64,000 nt of DNA from Oxalobacter formigenes (GTDB lineage Bacteria; Pseudomonadota; Gammaproteobacteria; Burkholderiales; Burkholderiaceae_D): the NCBI RefSeq assembly GCF_027158485.1, contig NZ_JAMKYJ010000005.1, one strand, 5' to 3'. How positions within the stretch are numbered: position 1 is the first letter of the stretch; each line of letters opens with the position of its first letter. The position numbers and the translations under genes are program-made. The notes below the pieces were generated by a model. The model was not told where the DNA came from. It saw nothing but the letters and a program-made list of their open reading frames with translations, and made no database searches. Below, piece after piece: positions 19,078 through 28,212 of the stretch.

Positions 19078-19729
19078 CAAAATCGGAAAACGTGCGGCTT
19101 CTTCCACTTTGCCCCTTCCTTTGTTCGATGAGGATTATGCATCAGGCGTGACGCTCTTTTGCGGAGCGGATGAGGCAGGCAGGGGGCCAATTGCGGGGCC
19201 TGTTTTTGCGGCCGCGGTCATTCTCGATCCGGATCATCCGATTGCTGGCCTGAAAGATTCCAAGAAACTGTCCGAACATCGACGGGACGAGCTGGCGCTC
19301 GAAATCAAACAGTACGCCAGGGCATGGGCTATCGCCGAATGCTCGATTGAAGAAATCGATGAACTGAATATCCTGCATGCCTCCATGCTGGCGATGAAAC
19401 GGGCCATCGAGTCGCTGGCGATCAGGCCGGAGCTGGCCCTGATCGACGGCAATCGCTGTCCGAAGCTTGCAATTGCTGCAAAGGCCATTGTCAAGGGTGA
19501 CGACAAGGTGCCTGCCATTTCGGCTGCTTCCATTCTTGCCAAAACGGCACGGGACGCCGTCATGCTGGATTTGCATCGTCAATACCCTGAATATGGTTTC
19601 GACCGCCATAAAGGCTACCCGACGGCGTATCATCTGGAACAGTTAAGTATTCACGGTGTTTCGCCTGTCCACCGCAAGACATATGCTCCTGTCCGGAAGA
19701 TCCTTGAACCGGAAGCGTTTTCCGACTGA
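19070..19729 (+). CDS. rnhB: Ribonuclease HII
   Basis: Removes RNA, including single ribonucleotides, from RNA-DNA hybrids. The signature GADEAGRGPIAGPVFAAAV supplies the first two acidic ligands, DGNRCPK the third and AKTARDAVM the fourth region. The length is 219 residues. It overlaps lpxB, as in many Gram-negative lpx clusters. Confidence 0.96.
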   Translation: MANKIGKRAASSTLPLPLFDEDYASGVTLFCGADEAGRGPIAGPVFAAAVILDPDHPIAGLKDSKKLSEHRRDELALEIKQYARAWAIAECSIEEIDELNILHASMLAMKRAIESLAIRPELALIDGNRCPKLAIAAKAIVKGDDKVPAISAASILAKTARDAVMLDLHRQYPEYGFDRHKGYPTAYHLEQLSIHGVSPVHRKTYAPVRKILEPEAFSD

Positions 19730-19763
19730 GTTTTTCACCGGACGTGAATGAAAGGATTTTCAA

Positions 19764-20504
19764 GTGACGAATCTGGATTTTCTTCTTCCAAAAAGTTCTC
19801 CAACCGACCTGCGCAGTATTGTCTGGCCCCGTCCGATGACGGTTCTGGTGACGGCACCCCATCCTGACGATTTCGACGCAATCGGCGTCACCCTGAAATA
19901 TCTGAAAAATCAGGGCCATGATATCCATGCCCTTGTCGCCGAAACAGGCAGCGGTATCGATAAGGTCTACGGCGCCGGAATGACGCAGGAAGAAAAACGA
20001 CAGTTACGCGTGAGGGAACAGACTGGCAGCCTTCGTTTCTTTGGCCTTCCTGATCAAAACTTCCGTTTTCTGAACCTGAATAATGCACCTGACGATCAGG
20101 TTGTCGATGATGAAGCCAACCGGCTTTTTCTGGAAAAGCTGATCCGTCAGATACATCCTGATTTGCTTTTCATGCCTCACGGGAACGATTCCAATCGCGC
20201 CCATCGGGATATGGCCAACATGATGAAGGCGATTGCGTCGAAAGTGGAATGGCCCATCGCCCTGTTGTTCAACAGCGACGTGAAAACAATCGGTATGAAA
20301 AAGGATTTCTACGTCGGTTTCGATGAAGCTGATGCGCAATGGAAAGCACAGCTTTTGCGGTATCACGATTCCCAGCACCAGCGTAATTTGCGTGACAGAA
20401 AATACGGGTTCGACGACCGGGTTTTGATGCTGAATCGCAAAACGGCAACTGAACTCGGTATTCGCGAGCCTTATGCCGCTTCCTTTGAAATCGACATCCT
20501 GTAA
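19764..20504 (+). CDS. PIG-L family deacetylase
   Basis: Zinc-dependent N-acetylglucosaminyl-type deacetylase of the PIG-L/LmbE family. The zinc motif APHPDDFD (residues 32-39) and the second motif HGNDSNRAHRDM are visible. Substrate is unknown; relatives act on GlcNAc-containing lipids or small glycosides. The 246-residue protein starts with GTG at 19764 and seems to be expressed downstream of rnhB. Confidence 0.85.
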   Translation: MTNLDFLLPKSSPTDLRSIVWPRPMTVLVTAPHPDDFDAIGVTLKYLKNQGHDIHALVAETGSGIDKVYGAGMTQEEKRQLRVREQTGSLRFFGLPDQNFRFLNLNNAPDDQVVDDEANRLFLEKLIRQIHPDLLFMPHGNDSNRAHRDMANMMKAIASKVEWPIALLFNSDVKTIGMKKDFYVGFDEADAQWKAQLLRYHDSQHQRNLRDRKYGFDDRVLMLNRKTATELGIREPYAASFEIDIL

Positions 20505-20540
20505 ACGGGTTTTTAAAGGCGACTGGTCAGGCCGCCTTTT

Positions 20541-21365
20541 TCAATAAGAACGCAAATTGCTTAAAATGGCCGTCGCGATTTCCTCGATGGATTTCGAGGT
20601 CGAGGAAAGATAGCGGATGTTTTCCAGATTCATCATGCCTTCCGCTTCCGAAATTTCATAACGGCAATTGTCCAGTGCCGCATAACGGCTGTTCGGACGC
20701 CTTTCATTACGGACTTCGGCGAGCCTTTCCGGCTGGATGGTCAATCCGAAAAGCTTGTTTTTATACGGTTGTAGCGCTTTGGGCATATGGCCGCGTTCGA
20801 AATCTTCCGGAATCAGGGGATAGTTGGCGACTTTCAATCCGTATTGCATGGCCAGATACAGGCTGGTCGGTGTCTTGCCGCTTCGGGATACGCCGACCAG
20901 AATAACGTCGGCGTCTTCCAGATTCCGGTTGGACTGCCCGTCGTCGTGTTCCAGTGTGAAGTTGATGGCTTCTATCCGCTTTTTGTATTCCAGACTTTCC
21001 ATATTCTGGTGAGACAGCCCGATTTCCTCTTTCGGTGAAATCCCCAGTTCGGCTCTCAACGGTTCAACGAAAGTCTGGATCACGTCCAGATGCAGGGCAT
21101 CGGCCTTGCGCAATTCGGTAACGAGTTCCGGTATGACGAGGGTGGAAAAAACGATCGGTAGCTGTCCCGTTTTTTCCCGTTCGGCCTGAATCTGGTCTTT
21201 TGCCTGCCTTACCTTGTCCAGTGTATCGACAAAGGGGATATGAATCCGGGAAAAAGTCAGATTGAACTGGGAAAGGACCGAGCGGGCCAAAGCCTCCGCC
21301 GTGATGCCGGTACCGTCAGAAACTATGTATACGGTACGGCCTGGAATATCCTGTTGTGTCGTCAT
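20541..21365 (-). CDS. ppsR: PEP synthetase regulatory protein (kinase/pyrophosphorylase)
   Basis: Bifunctional ADP-dependent kinase and Pi-dependent phosphorylase that switches PpsA off and on by acting on a Thr beside its catalytic His. DUF299 family: N-terminal VYIVSDGTGITAEALARSVLSQF and the P-loop-like GVSRSGKTPTSLYLA near residues 155-169. The length is 274 residues. It is divergent from its target ppsA across 180 bp, the usual arrangement. Confidence 0.95.
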   Translation of the reverse strand: MTTQQDIPGRTVYIVSDGTGITAEALARSVLSQFNLTFSRIHIPFVDTLDKVRQAKDQIQAEREKTGQLPIVFSTLVIPELVTELRKADALHLDVIQTFVEPLRAELGISPKEEIGLSHQNMESLEYKKRIEAINFTLEHDDGQSNRNLEDADVILVGVSRSGKTPTSLYLAMQYGLKVANYPLIPEDFERGHMPKALQPYKNKLFGLTIQPERLAEVRNERRPNSRYAALDNCRYEISEAEGMMNLENIRYLSSTSKSIEEIATAILSNLRSY

Positions 21366-21545
21366 ATTTCAACCTGTCTGAAAGAATAATCAAAGAGATG
21401 AAGAATTTCTTTTATTGTAAAGATTATTTTTGAAAAACACAGTCTCTGGCGCGGTACAATAAAAAGATAAATGCCGTTTTGCCGAAATACCATGTAATTC
21501 CCCATTTACCAGTTACTGATTCACTTTACGCGCAAGGAGATCACC
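21366..21545 (+). promoter_or_regulatory. ppsR/ppsA divergent promoter region
   Basis: A 180-bp intergenic region with a candidate ppsA promoter TTGAAA (21430-21435) and TACAAT (21455-21460), spacer 19 nt, which is long. AAGGAGAT at 21535-21542 is the ppsA ribosome-binding site. No operator is recognised. Confidence 0.35.
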
Positions 21546-23978
21546 ATGTCGGAAACATCGCCACTAACATCCAATGATCAGGCTGTTTACGTTATTCCGT
21601 TTACAGAATTGAGAATGAAAGATGTGCCATCGGTTGGCGGGAAGAATGCATCTCTCGGTGAAATGATCAGCCAGCTGCAGGAAAAGGGAGTGAGGGTTCC
21701 CGGCGGATTTGCGACAACGGCGCAGGCGTATCGCGATTTTCTTTCCCATAGCGCAAACGGGGACGAAACGCTGGCAAAACGGATCGAAAAAAGGCTTGCC
21801 GGTGTCGATGTCAGCGATGTGCGCGCCCTGGCTATGGCCGGTGCCGATATCCGTCAATGGATTATGGATACGCCTTTCCAGCCCCGCCTTGAAGCGGAAT
21901 TGCTTGAGCATTACCGCAAGATGGTCAAAGCCTCGGTCGGGGAACTTTCCGTTGCCGTGCGTTCTTCCGCAACGGCGGAAGACTTGCAGGATGCGTCGTT
22001 TGCTGGCCAGCAGGAAACTTTCCTGAATGTTGTCGGCGAAGAAAATCTTCTGCATGCCGTCAAGGAAGTTTTCGCTTCACTCTATAACGACCGTGCGATT
22101 TCCTATCGCCAGCAGCGTGGCTTCAAGCATGCCGAAGTGGCGCTCTCGGCCGGTATCCAGAAAATGGTGCGTTCCGATCTCGCGTCTTCCGGCGTCATGT
22201 TTACCCTCGATACGGAATCCGGTTTTCCGGACGTCGTTTTCATCACGTCCAGCTACGGGCTGGGTGAAACCGTGGTGCAGGGTGCTGTCAATCCGGACGA
22301 ATTCTACGTGCACAAGCCGATGCTGGAAAAAGGCAAAATGGCGATCATCCGCCGTTCAATCGGTTCCAAATTGATCGAAATGGTTTTCGATACCAGTGCG
22401 GACGCGAAATCACCGGTCAAGACGATTGAAGTGCCTGAAGAACAGCGCCGCCATTTTTCGATTACCGATGACGATGTGATGGAACTGGCGAAATTCGCCG
22501 TCATCATCGAAAAACATTACGGTCGTCCGATGGATATCGAATGGGGCAAGGATGGCGACGATGGCAAGCTGTACATCCTTCAGGCGCGTCCTGAAACGGT
22601 CAATTCCCAGAAGTCCGGTGATTCCGTTCAGGTATTCAAACTGAAAAGCAAGGGCAAGGTGCTCGCGTCAGGCCGGGCGATCGGCCAGAAAATCGGTATC
22701 GGGCGCGTCCGTATCGTCCGCGACCCTTCCGAGATGTTCAAGGTCGAGGAAGGCGACGTTCTGGTTGCCGATATGACGGACCCGAACTGGGAACCGGTCA
22801 TGAGGCGTTCGGCCGCGATTGTGACGAACCGTGGCGGCCGAACCTGCCATGCGGCGATTGTCGCCCGTGAAATCGGCGTGCCTGCCGTAGTCGGTTGCGG
22901 CGACGCGACCGAAGTGTTGAAAGACGGTCAACTCGTCACCGTTTCCTGTGCGGAAGGCGAAGACGGTCATATTTATGAAGGCACGCTGGAAACGGAAGAA
23001 ACGGAAGTCACTTACGGTGAATTGCCTGTGCTTCCGGTCAAGATTGCCATGAACGTCGGCAATCCACAGCTGGCCTTCAAACTGCAATCGATTCCGAATG
23101 GTGGTGTCGGTCTTGCCCGTCTGGAATTCATCATCAATGAAATCAGCGTTCATCCGAACGCCATTCTGGCTTATCCGAACGTCGATCCGGATTTGAAAAA
23201 AGCGATCGAATCCGTTTCACGCGGTTATGCCAATCCGCGTACCTATTACGTCCAGAAACTGGCGGAAGGCGTCGCGACGATTGCAGCGGCATTCTGGCCG
23301 AAACCGGTTATTGTCCGTCTTTCCGACTTCAAGTCCAATGAATACCGTACCCTGATGGGTGGCACGCGGTTCGAGCCGGAAGAAGAAAACCCGATGATGG
23401 GTTTCCGTGGCGCTTCCCGTTACATTGCACCATCCTTTGCCGAAGCGTTCAATATGGAATGCGACGCCATGAAAAAGGTTCGCAATGAAATGGGCTTTAC
23501 CAACGTCGAACTGATGGTGCCATTTGTCAGGACCCTCAAGCAAGGCCGTTCCGTTCTCGACCTGCTGGCTGTCAACGGCTTGCGCCGTGGTGAAAACGGC
23601 CTGCGCATCATCATGATGTGTGAAGTGCCGTCGAACGCGATTCTGGCAGACGAATTCCTCGAAATGTTCGATGGTTTTTCAATTGGCTCCAACGATTTGA
23701 CCCAGTTGACACTGGGTCTGGATCGCGATTCCGGTCTGGATCTCCTGATGGCAGATTTCGATGAACGCGACCCTGCCGTGCTGGCGCTGATTTCGAAAGC
23801 GATTGCCGCGTGCAACAATCAGGGCAAATACGTCGGCATCTGTGGACAGGGCCCTTCTGATCATCCCGATTTTGCAAGATGGCTGATGAAACAGGGTATC
23901 GATTCCATGTCGCTGAACCCGGATTCCGTCATTTCGACATGGCAAACGCTGGCGGATAGCCAGATAAAAGGCTGTTAA
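21546..23978 (+). CDS. ppsA: Phosphoenolpyruvate synthase
   Basis: Converts pyruvate, ATP and water to PEP, AMP and phosphate for gluconeogenesis. The N-terminal ATP-grasp domain begins GGKNASLGEMI; the swivelling phosphohistidine domain has His435 in GGRTCHAAIVAREIG with the regulatory Thr433 just before it; the C-terminal TIM-barrel PEP domain ends with the catalytic Cys766 in GICGQGPSDHPD. The 810 residues are slightly longer than E. coli PpsA. The strong SD decides the start. Confidence 0.97.
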   Translation: MSETSPLTSNDQAVYVIPFTELRMKDVPSVGGKNASLGEMISQLQEKGVRVPGGFATTAQAYRDFLSHSANGDETLAKRIEKRLAGVDVSDVRALAMAGADIRQWIMDTPFQPRLEAELLEHYRKMVKASVGELSVAVRSSATAEDLQDASFAGQQETFLNVVGEENLLHAVKEVFASLYNDRAISYRQQRGFKHAEVALSAGIQKMVRSDLASSGVMFTLDTESGFPDVVFITSSYGLGETVVQGAVNPDEFYVHKPMLEKGKMAIIRRSIGSKLIEMVFDTSADAKSPVKTIEVPEEQRRHFSITDDDVMELAKFAVIIEKHYGRPMDIEWGKDGDDGKLYILQARPETVNSQKSGDSVQVFKLKSKGKVLASGRAIGQKIGIGRVRIVRDPSEMFKVEEGDVLVADMTDPNWEPVMRRSAAIVTNRGGRTCHAAIVAREIGVPAVVGCGDATEVLKDGQLVTVSCAEGEDGHIYEGTLETEETEVTYGELPVLPVKIAMNVGNPQLAFKLQSIPNGGVGLARLEFIINEISVHPNAILAYPNVDPDLKKAIESVSRGYANPRTYYVQKLAEGVATIAAAFWPKPVIVRLSDFKSNEYRTLMGGTRFEPEEENPMMGFRGASRYIAPSFAEAFNMECDAMKKVRNEMGFTNVELMVPFVRTLKQGRSVLDLLAVNGLRRGENGLRIIMMCEVPSNAILADEFLEMFDGFSIGSNDLTQLTLGLDRDSGLDLLMADFDERDPAVLALISKAIAACNNQGKYVGICGQGPSDHPDFARWLMKQGIDSMSLNPDSVISTWQTLADSQIKGC

Positions 23979-24123
23979 ACCGTCTTGCTCTTCCTGAACG
24001 GCCTGTTTTGTTTTTCCCTGAAAAGTGAACAGGCCGCAAGGATATTCGCCTTTTCCTTATCTATTCTATAATGTTGCGAAAATAATCTGCCGACCAAAAA
24101 GGATTAAGAGGATAAAGGGATTC

Positions 24124-24561
24124 ATGAGCATCTGGATGATTTGGCTGGCGGTTGCCGGTATTCTGGTAGCGATCGAAATTTTCAGCGGAACGTTTTACCT
24201 GCTGATGATCGCTATCGGGCTTGCTGCCGGGGGGCTGGCGGCAATGGCGGGTGCCCACGTTTCCGTACAATTTATCGTTGCCGGAGTTGTCGGGCTGCTC
24301 GTGACGCTGATTCTGCGAAAAAGCAGGCTGTTCAGAAAACCCCATCCGCAGCGCAATCCGGCTGTTTATCTGGATATCGGGCAGACTCTTGATGTCGGGA
24401 AATGGGAAAAACCGGATGACGGCAATTACCGGGCCCGTGTCAATTATAGAGGTGCGCTTTGGGATGTCGAGCTTCTTCCTGAAGCTGAGCCCAAAGCAGG
24501 ACAATTCGTCATTCGTGAAATTCGGGGAGCTGTTTTGCTCGTCGATAATTGCCACGAATAA
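24124..24561 (+). CDS. NfeD family membrane protein
   Basis: Short NfeD protein of 145 residues: two to three N-terminal membrane spans (IWMIWLAVAGILVAIEIFSG, LLMIAIGLAAGGLAAM, FIVAGVVGLLVTLIL) followed by a soluble OB-fold domain (YRARVNYRGALWDVEL). NfeD proteins work with stomatin-type proteins in membrane quality control. The ATG at 24124 has AAAGGGA upstream. It is directly followed by the stomatin gene, as usual. Confidence 0.9.
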   Translation: MSIWMIWLAVAGILVAIEIFSGTFYLLMIAIGLAAGGLAAMAGAHVSVQFIVAGVVGLLVTLILRKSRLFRKPHPQRNPAVYLDIGQTLDVGKWEKPDDGNYRARVNYRGALWDVELLPEAEPKAGQFVIREIRGAVLLVDNCHE

Positions 24562-24602
24562 TTTTTTCAATTTTTCAGGAAACGGATACTCGATTGGATT
24601 TT

Positions 24603-25514
24603 ATGTTTTTCTTTTTTATTCTTCTCTTTATCGCCATTGTATTTATAGCCAAATCGGTCAATGTCGTGCCTCAGCAGCATGCGTGGGTCGTTGAACGTCT
24701 GGGCAAATATCATGCCACGCTCGCACCGGGACTGAACATCGTGGTTCCGTTCATCGACCGGGTCGCCTACAAGCACAACCTGAAGGAAATCCCGCTGGAC
24801 GTGCCTTCGCAAATCTGCATCACGAAAGACAATACCCAGTTGCAGGTGGACGGTATTCTGTATTTCCAGATTACCGATGCGATGCGGGCATCTTACGGCT
24901 CATCCGACTATATCGCCGCTATTACGCAACTGGCCCAAACGACCCTGCGTTCCGTTATCGGCCGTCTGGAACTGGACAAGACATTCGAGGAACGCGATTA
25001 CATCAATACCTGTGTGGTCACTGCCATCGACGAATCGGCACAGAACTGGGGCGTGAAAGTCCTGCGTTATGAAATCAAGGATCTGACCCCGCCAGCCGCC
25101 ATTTTGCAGGCCATGCAGGCGCAGATTACGGCCGAGCGTGAAAAACGTGCCTTGATCGCCGCTTCCGAAGGCCGCAAGCAGGAACAGATCAATATCGCCG
25201 ACGGCCAGCGTGAAGCCGAAATCGCCAAGTCCGAAGGTGAAAAACAAGGTGCCATCAATCGTGCACAGGGTGAAGCGGCCGCCATTATCGCTATTGCCGA
25301 TGCCAATGCGGAAGCCTTGCGCAAGGTCGGTCAGGCTATCAGCGAACAGGGTGGCAGCGACGCAGTCAACCTGAAAGTGGCTGAACAATACGTTGCCGCT
25401 TTCGAGAAACTGGCAAAAACCAATAATTCGATCATCGTGCCGTCCAACCTGAGCGATATCGGCGGCCTGATCGCGGGTGCGATGAAGATCGTCGAGTCGC
25501 AGAAGAAATCGTAA
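24603..25514 (+). CDS. qmcA: Stomatin/prohibitin (SPFH) family protein
   Basis: Membrane-anchored SPFH protein forming large ring assemblies with NfeD. An N-terminal hydrophobic anchor (FFFFILLFIAIVFIA) is followed by the SPFH domain (VVPQQHAWVVERLGKY, PGLNIVVPFIDRV), a long coiled coil (AEREKRALIAASEGRKQEQ and similar) and a C-terminal segment with IVPSNLSDIGGLI. The ATG at 24603 gives 303 residues, close to E. coli QmcA. Confidence 0.92.
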   Translation: MFFFFILLFIAIVFIAKSVNVVPQQHAWVVERLGKYHATLAPGLNIVVPFIDRVAYKHNLKEIPLDVPSQICITKDNTQLQVDGILYFQITDAMRASYGSSDYIAAITQLAQTTLRSVIGRLELDKTFEERDYINTCVVTAIDESAQNWGVKVLRYEIKDLTPPAAILQAMQAQITAEREKRALIAASEGRKQEQINIADGQREAEIAKSEGEKQGAINRAQGEAAAIIAIADANAEALRKVGQAISEQGGSDAVNLKVAEQYVAAFEKLAKTNNSIIVPSNLSDIGGLIAGAMKIVESQKKS

Positions 25515-25564
25515 ACGGACTCAAGTGGCATAAACGGCAAAAGAGCCGGTTTGAACCGGTAACA

Positions 25565-25602
25565 AAAAAGCATGGGGAAATGAATTCTCCCATGCTTTTT
25601 TT
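25565..25602. terminator. Bidirectional terminator after qmcA
   Basis: AGCATGGG...CCCATGCT with an A run on the left and TTTTTTT on the right. It separates qmcA (+) from the convergent minus-strand group. Confidence 0.85.
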
Positions 25603-25630
25603 ATGGACGGAACGGAATGAAACGGAAGAT

Positions 25631-25945
25631 TTACTGTTTTTTGACGACTTCGCGGCCCAGTTTTTCCTCGACAGCCGTCACCTTGCTTTTCAGGCGGGAC
25701 TCCTTGCCTGCGCGGTAATCGACGCGGGTCATGACGCTGATGCGGTCGCAATCGGTTGCCAGTGCCTTGAAACAGTCGCCGACGACTTTCATCACGTCAT
25801 CCCAATCGCCTTCTATTGTCGTGCTCATCGCGGAAAACTGATAGGCCAGTCCGCTCTTGTCGATGATATCCACGCATCGGGCGACATATGGGGAAAGGCT
25901 CGTGCCCTTGTCGTTCGGGAAAATGGCGAGTTCAAGCAATACCAT
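25631..25945 (-). CDS. MTH1187/YqgV family thiamine-binding-like protein
   Basis: Small ferredoxin-like-fold protein of the UPF0045/MTH1187 (YqgV) family; relatives bind thiamine or hydroxymethylpyrimidine. MVLLELAIFPNDKGTSLSPYVARCVDIID at the start and YQFSAMSTTIEGDWDDVMKVV match the family. The ATG at 25945 is supported by GGAG 8 nt upstream and gives 104 residues; the longer open frame runs into the upstream gene. It follows the MBL gene by 32 nt and is probably co-transcribed. Confidence 0.82.
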   Translation of the reverse strand: MVLLELAIFPNDKGTSLSPYVARCVDIIDKSGLAYQFSAMSTTIEGDWDDVMKVVGDCFKALATDCDRISVMTRVDYRAGKESRLKSKVTAVEEKLGREVVKKQ

Positions 25946-25977
25946 AAGAAATTCTCCAGATAATAAATTGTTTAAAT

Positions 25978-26820
25978 TCAGGCTTCTACCGTGTAACCGG
26001 AACAGCCCCACGTGACGATGTCGCTGCCGATGGCCTCGATCATTCTGGCAACGGGAACCTGTCCGGTGCAGTGGCACGGGACAAGGATATCCGGGTTCCA
26101 GCTTTTCATGCTGTCGAAGGTATATTGCAGGCGTTTTTCATCGGCGTTGACCAGATGCATGCCGCCGATGATGCCATGAATTTTGTCGATGCCGGAAATG
26201 GCCTTGATGTATTCCACGGTATTGACCAGACCGGCATGGCAGCAGCCGAGAAGAATCAGGAGGCCCTTATCGGTTTCGAACCACATGGACTGGTCGTCTT
26301 CAATCAGATCATCCACCTTTCTATGGTCGTCCAGAAAGAAGGGGCCGCCGGTATCTTCGAACATGGAATGTCGGGGAACCGGGCCCGTCATGCCAACCCG
26401 GTTGGTCAGGTAACGGGGTGTGCCGATTTCGTGAATACGGCTTTGTGAAATCGTGGACAGGGCTTCTCTGGAAGCCTCCGGCATGCCGATGGAGCGGGGG
26501 TCTGTCCCGATCTTGCAACTGTAGCGCGTGATCCCGAGGTCGTAACAGCAATAGATTTCGGCCTTGTCATTTAATTCCAGAAATTGGGGGATCTGGCCGG
26601 TATGGTCGAAATGGCCGTGGGAGAGCACGAGTGTATCGGCCTTTTTCAGGTCAATGCCGAGGCGCTTCGCATTTTCCAGCATGCCGCCGGTCTGGCCGGT
26701 ATCGAACAGGATATGGCGGCCTTCCGTTTCGATCCATGCCGAAAACCCGTGTTCCTTTGCGAGATTTTCGTCAAACGATTCGGTATCGACCAGAACAGTG
26801 ATTTTGACTGAAGTATTCAC
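25978..26820 (-). CDS. MBL-fold metallohydrolase (MJ0888/DHPS-like family)
   Basis: Metallo-beta-lactamase fold hydrolase of 280 residues. The dinuclear metal motif VLSHGHFDHTG (HxHxDH) is near residue 65-75 and a later metal ligand is in LLGCCHAGLVNTVEYI. The layout fits the family often named 7,8-dihydropterin-6-yl-methyl-4-(beta-D-ribofuranosyl)aminobenzene-5'-phosphate synthase, but the true substrate in bacteria is unknown. It is first in a two-gene unit with the MTH1187 gene. Confidence 0.85.
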   Translation of the reverse strand: MNTSVKITVLVDTESFDENLAKEHGFSAWIETEGRHILFDTGQTGGMLENAKRLGIDLKKADTLVLSHGHFDHTGQIPQFLELNDKAEIYCCYDLGITRYSCKIGTDPRSIGMPEASREALSTISQSRIHEIGTPRYLTNRVGMTGPVPRHSMFEDTGGPFFLDDHRKVDDLIEDDQSMWFETDKGLLILLGCCHAGLVNTVEYIKAISGIDKIHGIIGGMHLVNADEKRLQYTFDSMKSWNPDILVPCHCTGQVPVARMIEAIGSDIVTWGCSGYTVEA

Positions 26821-26972
26821 GAATCCATCTCCCTTCTGTTGTTTGGCTCAGGAAATAATGGTAACAGAAGATGAGGCCGTATCAAGTGGTTCAAGCACTT
26901 GTTTTCACGGTTTTTTTTTGCCTCATCCTCTTGCCGTTTGAAACGAAAACAGACCTTTGCCGCTCAGGCGGT

Positions 26973-27317
26973 TTATTTCAGGACCTGCGTGCAGTTTTCG
27001 ATCTGGTCACCTGTTTCGGTATTGTTGACCGCCTTGTACATGCTGGCTTCATTCCCCTTCGTCCACCAGACAAGGCCATCACCGACATAGCGGGCACCGC
27101 TGGCGGAAATGGCGATTTTCATCTGGTACGTGTCGTCCATGTATTTGACCTCGGCCGTTTCATTGTCCGGGTACGTTACGATGATGCGGTTGCCGCTGTC
27201 GCACTGGTAACTGATGGCTTTCGCAGGCAAAGGCTCGAGGTTCTGGTTAAGCTCGTTGCTCGTCGTGGTACAGGCAACGAGAGGAAGGGCTGCCAGCAAA
27301 AGAAATAAACGTTTCAT
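26973..27317 (-). CDS. MliC-type lipoprotein (C-type lysozyme inhibitor)
   Basis: Predicted outer-membrane or periplasmic lipoprotein: signal peptide with lipobox LVAC (Cys16), then a small beta-barrel domain starting ISYQCDSGNRIIVTYPDN and ending with a Cys in QIENCTQVLK that would pair with the first Cys. This is the MliC/PliC pattern, whose members block host lysozyme. The length is 114 residues. It stands alone after murI. Confidence 0.82.
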   Translation of the reverse strand: MKRLFLLLAALPLVACTTTSNELNQNLEPLPAKAISYQCDSGNRIIVTYPDNETAEVKYMDDTYQMKIAISASGARYVGDGLVWWTKGNEASMYKAVNNTETGDQIENCTQVLK

Positions 27318-27360
27318 GGTCGTTCTCCGTCAAAGAGGTTAATTCAGTATTTTTTGATTT

Positions 27361-28212
27361 TTACAATGATACGTATAAAACCGGCATGTCGGTTTGCAGT
27401 AATCGGGATATCAGGTGCGAAATCGTAGCCGGATCGCCCGATGTGTACGCCCTGACTAATGAATCGGGCGAACATCCGTTTTTGTTCAGTCCATAAATGT
27501 CGAGCAGGTGTTTCAGCTGACGGGCGACGGCATATCCCGTGTCGATAATGTTCAGCTGCGTTGAACCGTAGTCGGCAGCGACCTTCTCAATGACATGCCT
27601 GACAAAAGGGTAGTGTGTGCATCCCAGGACGATCGTATCGGCTTTCTGTTCGAGCAGAGGCAAAAGATAGCGTTGCACCAGTTCGAAAATCGGTTCGGAA
27701 TCCAGTTCCGCGTGTTCGATCAAATCGGCCATGCCGTTGCACGCTTGCATGATGAAATGAACGCCGGTCTGGTCGTTCAACAACTGATGAAGCACGTGGA
27801 ACTTGTTGCTTGCCAGCGTCCGCTCCGTCGCCATCACGCCGACCGTGCCTGTAATCGTTTTGGCGGCCGCCGGTTTGAGTCCCGGTTCGACGCCAACGAT
27901 CGGAAGGTCAGGATACTTTTCCCTCAACAGGTGAATCGCCATTGCCGTGGCGGTATTGCAGGCGACAACCAAAGCCTTGATGTCCTGCTTCAGCAGGAAA
28001 TCCGTGATCAGAAACGAACGTTCAACCACGAATTCCTCGGGTTTGTCCCCATAAGGGGCGTAGCCTGAGTCGGCGAAATAAACCAGCTCTTCATCCGGCA
28101 ATTGCGTCGCAATATGCCTTAAGACAGACAAGCCGCCCACACCGGAATCGAAAATGCCGATCGGTCCGGAAGCCTTGAGCTTGCCCGAATTGTCGCTGGC
28201 GCTGGAGTTCAA
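27361..28212 (-). CDS. murI: Glutamate racemase
   Basis: Makes D-glutamate for peptidoglycan. Signatures GIFDSGVGGLSVL at the N-terminus, catalytic Cys85 in VVACNTATA and Cys198 in VLGCTHYPF. The length is 283 residues. Its start overlaps the fumarase stop by 4 nt, so the two are translationally coupled even though the pathways differ. Confidence 0.96.
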   Translation of the reverse strand: MNSSASDNSGKLKASGPIGIFDSGVGGLSVLRHIATQLPDEELVYFADSGYAPYGDKPEEFVVERSFLITDFLLKQDIKALVVACNTATAMAIHLLREKYPDLPIVGVEPGLKPAAAKTITGTVGVMATERTLASNKFHVLHQLLNDQTGVHFIMQACNGMADLIEHAELDSEPIFELVQRYLLPLLEQKADTIVLGCTHYPFVRHVIEKVAADYGSTQLNIIDTGYAVARQLKHLLDIYGLNKNGCSPDSLVRAYTSGDPATISHLISRLLQTDMPVLYVSL

